Position numbers and translations under genes: made by a program
Part shown: piece after piece, positions 23,609-32,642 of the stretch
How the letters are laid out: each line of letters begins with the position of its first letter
Numbering within the stretch: position 1 is the first letter of the stretch
DNA from: Paraconiothyrium sp. Pb-2020
Taxonomy: Eukaryota > Ascomycota > Dothideomycetes > Pleosporales > Didymosphaeriaceae
Reading direction: 5' to 3'
Assembly: GCA_022419385.1 (NCBI GenBank)
Contig: JAJUBI010000002.1
Coordinates: 1,612,001 to 1,676,000 of the forward strand
Length of the DNA stretch: 64,000 nt
Notes under the pieces: generated by a model
What the model saw: the letters and a program-made list of their open reading frames with translations, nothing else
What the model was told of the DNA's origin: nothing
Databases searched by the model: none

Positions 23609-24088
23609 TCAAGCCTTGGAACAATAGCAGCTGTGAACAAGTTTATATTTGTCGTGATGTTCGGTAGGGGAACTCTGTAGAGGATGCCAATCATTTGAGC
23701 CGCATAGAACGCCTGTCGATCGCTTCGAGGTCGGGGAACTTCGCACACTTGAGCGAACTACGATCGAAGGCTGTGTAACCAAATTGACGTATTCTGTGGC
23801 TTGAACCAGACGGTTCAGCTGAAGACCTACGATTGACATCCAAAAATAGGGTGTTTTGTGCGCACAGCCTTCTTCGAAACCGATGGGAGACGCTAGCGTA
23901 TCCCGTCGCCAATCATTTAAGTGGAGGATACACCACCCCTTGGCATCATCTGCATAGCGTGTGCATTGATTCGTCAACTGCCTGCGCCCTTCGCTCCTTG
24001 TAGTTAGATCGCGACACAGTGCATAGTCAGCTGGGCTGAGTTTGCTTGGCAACGGTGTGGGCCAGAGCTCTTGAAATAATCCAGTCAT
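23609..24088 (-). CDS. Hypothetical protein convergent with the HET gene
   Basis: 159 aa open frame from an ATG at 24088, ending 70 bases from the HET stop. The first about 75 residues read as plausible protein (ELWPTPLPSKLSPADYALC, GRRQLTNQCTRYADD, KGWCILHLNDWRRDT). The later part is less convincing, and a neighbouring frame (YTAFDRSSLKCAKFPDLEA) looks as good, so an intron may have been missed around 23780-23880. No family recognised. Confidence 0.3.
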   Translation of the reverse strand: MTGLFQELWPTPLPSKLSPADYALCRDLTTRSEGRRQLTNQCTRYADDAKGWCILHLNDWRRDTLASPIGFEEGCAHKTPYFWMSIVGLQLNRLVQATEYVNLVTQPSIVVRSSVRSSPTSKRSTGVLCGSNDWHPLQSSPTEHHDKYKLVHSCYCSKA

Positions 24089-25269
24089 TCCCTACCCTTC
24101 TTTCCTCACTGATAGGAGCCTTTTCTGTACCATTGCAAGCAACTGCAACTTGGAGGTCGATGTTCCTGACAGTTCACACACAACCACCATAACTCACACA
24201 ACAACAACAATCAAGATGCTCCTATTGACAGCAAGTGCTGCAAACATATGGGGGAGAATGGGCCGCGAACGGCCCGGAGAGGACGACTTGATGAATGCCT
24301 CAGGGTGGGACTGCTATTGTGAGTACAATCCCCATCTATCTTCCAGTTGTATCCGAGGGTGGAGAAGAGAGATTTCAACTCGCGTCGTTTACCTGTGAAT
24401 GGATCTCGTGATTACTCTGAGCGGATTCTGTGCTCCTTCGAGTTTCTTTCATGGTTGCCTTGCGTGTTCCGTTGTACGGCCTCTTTGTTTTGCAACGGCT
24501 TGCAGGGAGTATTGTGAAGTTCTTCTTTGGCCTCCACGGAACACATGCAGAGTCAAGCACAGATTTCCTACTGCCAGCGACGGATTTCGATCTCTTTTAT
24601 CAGACTCTCGAGGAGGCTGTGCTGCGCCACACAAGCATGTACTGACGAGCTTCACAGTGAGTCACACTGAGGGCATCCGCCACACCAATCACGCAACCCT
24701 GCGCCACGACAGAGAGCATACGGGGCGCTCCGTCCAATATCTTCTTGAGGACCAAGTAATGGGGTTGTGGAGGAGGACTGCTGGCCTCGGATGATTGGCT
24801 CTGGACATCGACTATTCCTTGTCAACTACACTCTTCGATATCGATGGTACTACCCAGCCACAATCGCCGGCCACGTGCACCTACACTGAATCTCGCACTT
24901 CTGCTTCGACGTTCCTCAAGGGGAAGACGAACGTCTCGGAGCTCGACGTTTTCGACGCCTACCCGGCCTCTCAGTAGCGAATTCGATGGAAAACATCGAC
25001 GCTGACTGATTGATCAGCCTTGCAAGCCACAAAGGCCTCTGCAAGGACCATACCACTCTCATGGAATAAGTCTTATTTTACAGATTTATTGCTTCACGAT
25101 CGTTCTGATGACGGGGATTGTCTAAGACAGAGAGGAGGAGGGTACTGTAGTGCAAAAGATTCATTACGAAGGTTCTTCTTTCCTACGGGCGTTTCAGGTG
25201 CCGTAACAGGCCTGGCTTTTGTATTTACTTGATCGGGATGCATTCGTTTAGGTTACGCTAATCACCGGA
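24089..25269. other. Intergenic, no convincing gene
   Basis: About 1.2 kb. CA/ACA-rich microsatellite-like sequence at 24177-24212 precedes an ATG at 24215 with about 35 codons and a possible GTGAGT donor, but no downstream exon could be joined. Otherwise only chance frames. Confidence 0.35.
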
Positions 25270-25476
25270 TCAGTAGTTGAAGTAATATGCAGAGGAACCA
25301 TTGAAGCTATTCTCTTGCTGTTTTTGTTGAATGCTGCGGTCGGCACGCATGCCGCCATCCTGCATTGCGATTCGTCGGAGGCGTTTGTTGCCCTGTTGAT
25401 TGTTCGAGTTGCGCAGCACGCTTTTTGACTGACTATCTACGACAAGGTTGTCCAAGGCTGACTGGAACCCAGGCAT
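25270..25476 (-). CDS. Small Gln/Asn-rich hypothetical protein or 3' exon
   Basis: 68 codons from ATG at 25476 to TGA. The product is polar, with an unusual Gln/Asn content (RNSNNQQGNK, SIQQKQQENSFNGSSAYYFNY). Possibly a terminal exon of a larger gene whose upstream exons are not visible. Chance cannot be excluded. Confidence 0.22.
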   Translation of the reverse strand: MPGFQSALDNLVVDSQSKSVLRNSNNQQGNKRLRRIAMQDGGMRADRSIQQKQQENSFNGSSAYYFNY

Positions 25477-26192
25477 CAGCTTGCTGGCCCCTTATCCAGT
25501 TCGTACCCCCGCTCAACAACGATGCATACAAGCAACGAACGACCTCTGGCTTTGCCCGCAGGAGTCAACCTGCGCAACAAAAATCAGCCCCGGATTGCTC
25601 TTCCTCCACGCTGGTCGGGGTGGGAACTTCTCAGACGATGTCCTCGTCCGTGATGCTGAACAGAGCTACTAGTATACGTATTCAAACCAAGTCACGACTA
25701 TGTTGTCATCTTACATTCTGCCTAGGCATATCATGGTCTTGTGTGCCAACACACAACAGCTGCTCTTCGCAATTGAACTGCTCCCTCTGACAACCACCAA
25801 CTTCTATCCCAACAAAAGGTCATATGTCTCTGACTATCCAAGATCACAACGTGTATGAGGAACGCAACCAGCAGATTTTCAGTAGCAATGCACTAAGCCA
25901 ACAGATAGCTTTGATTGTATGCAGCTTGATATTTTTAATGTCAAATATTTGATGTCGAGCTCTGGGCTCGCTCGAGTAGTAAAGATGCAAGGCGAGGGCT
26001 GCCATCTGTACATCATCGGAGCGTGCTGGATGCCTTTTTGCCGCGCCATCCGGAGTTTTTGGATCTCCGCCTTCGCTTCGCAGAGGTTGGGTATCACATC
26101 TTCCCGCTTTTGCTCGTTAGCGCAACTCCAACCGTGCCACAACGCTTTTTGTTCAAAGTTCCTAAGGTGCATTTCCGCTACATGTGTGTGGT
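25477..26192. other. Intergenic
   Basis: About 0.7 kb downstream of LSM7; no coding pattern recognised on either strand. Confidence 0.4.
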
Positions 26193-26707
26193 TCATTCCT
26201 CTTCCTGGATGAAGGGGTTCGCGATTTCTTCACTGCCGTCAAGGGGCGAGATGACGACGAGCAGGGTGCCACGGGCGACAATCAGGCCAAGCTTGCGATA
26301 GCGGGTGTTTCCTTCCTCATCTGTCCACGATTAGCTATGGACTGGCTTCGCAAAGCAGGAAGAAGGTACCTATGACGGCTTCCTTGACCTCGTCCAAGAC
26401 AAGGTTCATGAGCTGGTCGTAACCTTTCAGGGTGCCAATGACTATGCGGGTGTCAGTCCAGGGCTCAGCAAGTTTGGATTCCGCCAATGGTCCAAGACAT
26501 ACCTTCTCTGCCGCCGCTGAACTTGACGGTGAGCTCCTTGTCCATGTACTTTCCAAGGTCGAGAATATTCTCCTTCTTGGGACGCTCTGCTTGGCCGCCT
26601 GCTCCCCCGCCATGTGCACCGCGTCCGCCTCCGCGCCCTCCTCGATCGCCTCCACGGCCGCCGCCGCCGCCGCCGCTACGGCCTCGGAATGCGCCGCGCT
26701 CAGACAT
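26193..26707 (-). CDS. LSM7: U6 snRNA-associated Sm-like protein LSm7
   Basis: Subunit of the Lsm2-8 ring that binds the U6 snRNA 3' end, and of the cytoplasmic Lsm1-7 ring that promotes mRNA decapping. Three exons on the minus strand: 26503-26707, 26370-26441, 26193-26320, giving 134 aa. Introns are 61 and 49 bases (GTATGT and GTACCT donors; the second has a GCTAATC branch site). The N-terminus is an Arg/Gly-rich extension (RGG-like repeats, residues about 7-37), followed by KKENILDLGKYMDKEL (Sm1), VIGTLKGYDQLMNLVLDEV, and GLIVARGTLLVVISPLDG (Sm2), ending PFIQEEE. These are hallmark LSm7 blocks. The RGG extension, encoded by GC-rich sequence, is longer than in yeast. Divergent from the Zn2Cys6 gene. 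Confidence 0.95.
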
Positions 26708-27707
26708 TTCAGGTCGGTCTCGGATCAGAAGGAGGAGTTCGGGCAGGCTCTTGTCTCAGAACGCGTGGTGACGTTGCGCTCAATGGTGGAGGAATTCGAG
26801 CTGGCCTGAGCTCCGCCGGAGATTCGGCGCTCTCTTGCCGAGGCGGCGAGCAGCACGTGATGTTCCGCCGCGCAAGGCCGGGCAGGGTTACGTGAGCAGG
26901 GGAGGAGATGCAGGAAATGCCGCAGGAGGACGCCGCGGCCGGTGCAGCTGATCCGCCCCAAGCAGCGCTCGCTCGCCTGTGATTGGCCAGGGACGCCGCG
27001 CCCTCGGACGCCGTCCCGATGCAGCGCCCACGCCAACCCGTCAGCCGCCCTCAGGCCCACCCAGCAGCCTCCGCTGCCCGGAACACCTTGGAGAGACGAC
27101 GACGACGACGGCCAGCTCCAGGTTGCGAGCACCGTGGCGGGCGCTGGGGTTGGGCGGGCTTGTGGCCGTCTTATTCCCTGGACGCCCCTGCGCAGGCCGC
27201 GTCCCCTCGGGGCTAGCGAGGCCCGCACACGTCGCCCGCACAGCGAAGATCCGCAGGGCCAGAACCCGCCCAAAATGCAAGCCAGGGCGCGAGTGATTGG
27301 GCGGGGCCGCTGGCCTCCTCCGCCCTGGTCAGTGTCTTGCTCGCCCGTCCGTCGAGGCCTCGCCCATGCCAACCGCGCCCTGCTTCGCTGTGGCTGTTTC
27401 CGACCCCCGGCGCGGTTCATGTGCGCAGCGGCCTCCCGTCCTCAGACCCGCCCTCCCAGCGCTCCGTCTCCTCACTCTTCGCTCAAACACGTCTCTCCGT
27501 CAAGCAAGGTGCGCTGCTGTGACATGGTGCCCTAGCAGCCTCGACGCTGCCGCTGCTGTGCGCTCTGTGCCTGCTCCAACGCTGGCGCACGCGTCCACCT
27601 CCGCTGTCTCCGCTTAGCCACCTTCCACCCTCCCCTCCCCTCCTGCGACAGCCCAGTGAACGCCCGCCTCCGACTCTCAGCGCACCGCCGCAACCACCAC
27701 CGCAACC
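26708..27707. promoter_or_regulatory. GC-rich divergent promoter LSM7 / Zn2Cys6 gene
   Basis: 1 kb between opposing ATGs. Strongly GC-rich, with CGACGACGACG repeats around 27094-27110 and CT-rich tracts close to the plus-strand ATG. Long open frames on both strands reflect the scarcity of stop codons in GC-rich DNA. The promoter role is inferred from layout. Confidence 0.5.
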
Positions 27708-29669
27708 ATGTCTGCCGCCGACACCCCCACTGCGCCGCCAATGCACCAGCACCACCACGGCCCTTCGCTTTCGGGCGATCTCAAGCGCAAGCGGAGCCCT
27801 TCACACGACCACGTCCATCCCGCTGCCGCGCAAAAGGCTGCCAAGACGTCGAGCAACCACCTCCAGATCAACTACCTCGCCCGCCAATGCGAAAACGACC
27901 TGCCGCTCCTCACCAACGACGACACCCTGCCCAACATCTTGTCGCTGCTCAGCGACTACCAGGGTGTGCTGGACCGCCACGAGAGCATGGCCTGCAACCT
28001 CGGTGCCCGCCCGCTTGGTCCTATCCTGATCAAGAGATTCGAGCGCTTGTTCGACGGCCCACCACGCGTCTTGAAGAGCCATGGAAGGGACGGTACTACA
28101 GTGACGTGGCTGGATGTCGTCGAGTTTGCGCGCAACAAGCCCGAGCAGTTCCAGCTCGGCCAGATGAGCGAGGGCATCCGAGTTTGTCAATTCTACACCA
28201 AGCAGTGTCGCGTGCAGATATCCGAAGAGGACTTTGTCCTCATTTCCTCGGGCATTCCGCAGAAGATGATCCCTCCACAACCCATCATCGAAGACGAAGA
28301 AAAGGAACTGGGCACTCTTGAGATTTTGGAGCGAAATTTGGGCCAGATCTGTCAATTGGCTGATCAAGGTAAGCTCTTGCTGTCTCTCTTCGCGCCAGCC
28401 TGGTCCTTTACAACATGCGCAAATCATGTGATGCGGGTCGCTTTCCGCCATCCGTTTCCTACGTGCCGACTTACCCGTCAACGCTCTTAGTGCATCCATC
28501 GCTGACCTGAAACAGTCGCAGCGCGAACGCGACAGCTCAACCACAGGCTCAAGGGGCGGAAACAAGCCATCCTTGATCGCAGAGCCACCGCTAGTCCCGC
28601 TCCGCCTATCCGCCCATCGAGTCCTTCCAATGTCGCGCTAATGAATGGAGCTCCGCAAGTGGGTGCGAACCACACACATGCTAATCCGTCAACTCAATCT
28701 TCCCCCGGAGGGTTCGTGGCAGTTAATGCCCGCCCTCGCGCCGAGAACGGTGCATCGAGAGATACTAGACATGAACTCATGTCCAAATTTCATACCACCA
28801 CGGAGCGGCGGACACCATCTCAGCCCTCAAACGGTTCGGTCGATGCACGACGCCCGTCCATGGGCTCCCATAGTCTCTCACACTCTGCCCCACCACCGCC
28901 GTCCCATGTAGCCAAACCTCCCAAATCAGCCGACTTGGGACCTGCTGCGCTTGCCCAACAGCGACCATTACACATGTCCGACTCAGAACTCCATCAGGTC
29001 ATGAATTCGCCCGTGCCAATACCGAACACACCATCTAGCCTCCTCCCCGCAGCCAGCCAGCGTGCCCAGCAACCCCAAGACAAAGACGATGGTGGACCCT
29101 TCAAAGCCGAAATGGTCCACCGCATGGAGAGCCTTACGAAAGGCGAGCGTATACTTCCACCATGTGATCGCTGTCGCAGGCTGCACATGGATTGTCTCAA
29201 AAACCTGACCGCGTGCATGGGCTGCACTAGGAAGCATGCAAAATGCTCATGGCGTGAAGTGCGCGAAAACGAGATCCGTGGTTCTTATTCGCACCCCCCT
29301 TCGACTGGCGTAATCAGCAGCATGCACAGCGAGAGCGATGAAGGTGAAGTTGGCTCGGGTCTTGGTAATGGCATGCATGTTGAAAGGGCGAGTACAGGAA
29401 GCCCAGCGGGCATGTTAAGTCCACAACGAGGTGGGCTCACGCCTTCCCATGTTGGTCCTTCGCCGACGCCGCAGCAACAGCATCTGCCATCCGAACACCG
29501 CATACCTTCATCGCGCAACTCGCCACCGCCCCACGAGAGGGAGCCTAGTCGAGGCGTAGAAGCGCAACTCCAAGAGGCTGCAAAAAGTGGTCTTGCGCAC
29601 GCAAGTGCGAGGTTAGGCGGACCTCCTGAGAGTAGTAAACCACCCGAGTATCAAGCTATGGTCGCTTGA
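27708..29669 (+). CDS. Putative transcription regulator with C-terminal Zn2Cys6 cluster
   Basis: Two exons, 27708-28368 and 28516-29669, separated by a 147-base intron (GTAAGC donor, AACAG acceptor) joined in phase 1, giving 604 aa. The N-terminal half has a conserved-looking region (INYLARQCENDLPLL, ILSLLSDYQGVLDRHESMACN, LGPILIKRFERLFDGPPRV, RVCQFYTKQCRVQISEEDFVL) ending in a helical RTRQLNHRLKGRKQAILDRR segment. A long Ser/Pro/His-rich linker follows. Around residues 436-463 a binuclear zinc cluster is visible with exact GAL4 spacing for six Cys (CDRCRRLHMDC, six residues, C, then MGC and TRKHAKC). Most fungal Zn2Cys6 proteins carry this at the N-terminus. Presumably nuclear and DNA-binding; the target pathway is unknown and I can assign no name. 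Confidence 0.8.
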
Positions 29670-30609
29670 CTCGCACCGTAGTCCTGGGCTTCGCCATGCG
29701 GCACACGTCCTAGCATTATCATCATAACCCCCCGTATGCTGGGTATACCACTGGCGGGAACCACATCCGCACGGCAGAAAGAATTTCCCTTCTTGTAGTT
29801 ACGTTTGCGAGTGAGCACGGTGGAAAATATCTTGTCCCTCAGATTGCAGGTCTCTTCCTTCTTTGTAAGGCGGGTGCGCACATCCGCCGGCGTTGGTCTA
29901 CGGTTGCGAATGATATCCAGGGCCTGGACGTTTGTCTTTTATTAGCTTCTTGTCAAGAAATATATTCTTTCTACAGTGGCATTGAAAACTCGTTTTGAAA
30001 CTCGCCATGGCTCGCACCATTCCTTTTTATGCCACTCAAGACTGAGTCTCCGTTACGACATAAACGTAGGAATGGTTGAATTGAAGTATCCATTGGACTG
30101 TTGTGGGGGGTTACACTTGCCTGCCGAGCGTGGGTGCTAACGTAGTTCGAGACTTCCCTCCTTTCAAAGCTACAAACACTCGGACAGTCAGGAACCTTCC
30201 ACAAGTTTCTCAAGTCTCCCTCTCTATTTCTCACCTCCCCGCTACCAGCGACTTCGGGACACAATCAGGCCCACGCCATAAGATGTCACAATGCAGGTAA
30301 CTTTGGATATCTATTCGCAAAAGCCTTCTTTGTCCTCCGCGTAGCATGATGCACGCTGATCAAGCAAAGATGATGCAAGCATATCATTGTGATGGACTGT
30401 CTCGCAACAGATCATACACAATAGCCGTGGCTTTCACAATGAAGTCTTTGGTTTATAGGCCGAGTCGAAGATCTTCCCAAGAACAACACAGCAGTCACAA
30501 CCGCCTCTCCTGCCTACGAAAGAACTTTGAAAGTCGTCCGGTGCTGGCCACCAGACTTCATTTTCATTTCCTAAAGCTTTTTTGACGCAAAAGGGGTCGA
30601 GTTGAGAGA
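29670..30609. other. Intergenic
   Basis: About 0.9 kb between tandem plus-strand genes. No convincing coding sequence; AT-rich patches around 29930-29980 may contain 3' processing signals of the upstream gene. Confidence 0.4.
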
Positions 30610-32120
30610 ATGGCTGACACCCTAGTCCCGCATAATGCCCTTGCGACTCTCCTCGCCAACGCCATGTATACTGAAACCCTCCTTCGCGAATTCACCGCGC
30701 TGATCCAGCAGGATATCGCACAGACCTCGCTCCTTCTGGAGCCAGCGCCCAGCATACGCGCGAGCGAGCTTAATGACTTGGCAGACACCCGTGTCTCCAA
30801 GCACGGCGTTGCGTTCCCGTTTCCCATTCGTATGCTGTATAGCACACACCGCGTTAAAATGTTGAAAGGGTTTTGCCATGTCGGTGCGCCCGGATTAAAG
30901 CAGCTCATCGAAGAGGCTAGGAAAGGGTGGAAATCCGCGGCCTTGATTGAGCGGTGGCTTCTAGAGTGCGCAATCGCTGCGACCCGACACGACCCGAATA
31001 CCACGGCTGGATTGACGCTGTATCTGCAACAACCACGGTACGAAGCGCATGCGCGAGCGTTCGACCCTACATCACCAGCTGTGGCTCCTGGACAGTCACA
31101 AGATCCCGCTCAATCATCGCAATCTCCTCATCAGGAAATGGCCCTGCTCTTTCAAAAGTTGGCTGGCGGTGCGCTTGGCCGACGTCCGCACCAATTCGAT
31201 GTCATATGTATCCTCCGAGAACTCATCCAGCTTGCGACTTATGCCTGCGCAGCGATCGAGAAGGTGCTACCTGACTTTTCAAGCCTACGCAGCGCGATGA
31301 GTTTGACTGCTGCCGAGAACCACGCAGGCTTCTTGATTGATCGTATCTGCCATGCGATCATCGCTCCCTTCGACACAATGATCAGCAATCCTAGTTCCGG
31401 CCTTAGCTTGCCGTTGCGTGCGCTCCTGCAGACCATTCGGCCTGAGTACTTTGTAGTGGAAGTGCTGAAAGCGACCTTTCCTCACCCACAAGGTATGCAC
31501 CACCCAACGCTCTTCTCCCACGTTGAGTTCGTTGCACATAAGCCCGAGGCGATCTTGAGTGTGTATCGCACCATCGTGCAGGCCGCAGTGTCCCCTGACG
31601 TAGACATTGACGGAACCATCCGAAAAGCTGTAGACGATTATTATGATGATAGCTGGAAGGCTGACAGTCATGTAGCATCCCCAGCATCGTTCCGGCCACC
31701 GGAATACCGTATGGCTGACCCTACGTGGCTCGCTCAAGTCCAAACGACTTCCAGATCGCCCTCACGGCCGCCCGCGCGAACGTCGATCACTTCGACGAAG
31801 AGTTCGTTCTCACTGAAGACGTGCCCCTCATGGCTGTTGGCCCTGACCGCGTCCCTTCGCACTACTCGTCTTCCACACAGGCCCACGCGGATGACGACCT
31901 CTGCACAATCTGCATGGAGGATTTCTCAAAAAAGTCTGAGAACCGTTGCATGAAGCTGCACTCTTGTGGACACCTCTTCCATGAGGAGTGTCTCCATGGA
32001 TTGATCAACATGGCGACGCAGAATGACTACATCCAATGCCCGTATTGCCGCAGGAACATCTGTGAATCGCGGCTTGTGCGCGGGCTGGCTGGCAATGCTG
32101 TAACTGATGCTGAGGCGTAG
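30610..32120 (+). CDS. RING-H2 finger protein, probable E3 ubiquitin ligase
   Basis: ATG at 30610. A helical N-terminal region of about 350 aa (TETLLREFTALIQQDIAQ, AENHAGFLIDRICHAIIAPFD) of unknown fold precedes a C-terminal RING. The ring ligands are visible as CTICMEDF, then C-G-H, H-EE-C and CPYC, a C3H2C3 arrangement over residues about 404-450. RING-H2 proteins usually recruit E2 enzymes for ubiquitin transfer; the substrate is unknown. The N-terminal part and the RING lie in different frames. My best model is a phase-0 intron at 31672-31754 (83 bases, GTAGCA donor, CTGAC branch-like site, TTCCAG acceptor), giving 475 aa. The donor is weak; a one-base frameshift near 31738 is the alternative. 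Confidence 0.75.
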
Positions 32121-32642
32121 GGGTTGAGCATGCAGCCACACATTTGCGGAAGCTGTAGATCCTACGCTGCGATCGAAGTGTCGAAATTTTCCCTTTCCCT
32201 TCTTGTAACTATCTCATCTAAAAGATAGTCCTTGCACAGTTCCCAATGTAATAAACAGCACCTCATTTCCAACTTCCCTCTACCTCAATGCAATGACCCT
32301 ATTTCTAGACTAGGACGAATGATTAACAAGTTGGTTTGGGTTTAACAGTGCTCCTTTAAAAGAATGATCTTGGTCGACGTGTTCATGGAACACCGCGTCT
32401 CGCACACGATGTCGACGCAGCATGTCCACTTTTAATATTTTTTAAGCAAGCGTAAGATGAACGATGTGTTATATGTGTAAATTAAATAGGTCATGTATAC
32501 ATTCATGTGGTTTAAGATCACCATATTCGTTAAAGAGTAATTATACCACCTGCCGTTATAGCCATGTAGCCGTTGCTCGTATCATATTATCTCATCGGTG
32601 CCTCACTGTCGTCTCGTAATCTCTCTCACTGGGGTTGTGGAA
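32121..32642. other. AT-rich 3' intergenic region between convergent genes
   Basis: 522 bases, clearly more AT-rich than its surroundings (about 32410-32590), lying between two converging 3' ends. It probably contains both polyadenylation regions; AATAAA-like TAATAAACAG occurs at about 32249-32258. Confidence 0.45.

Noticed and set aside
26725..27420. 231-codon minus-strand and 197-codon plus-strand overlapping frames
   Set aside because: Both sit in the LSM7/Zn2Cys6 promoter island; composition artefact, no family-like motif.
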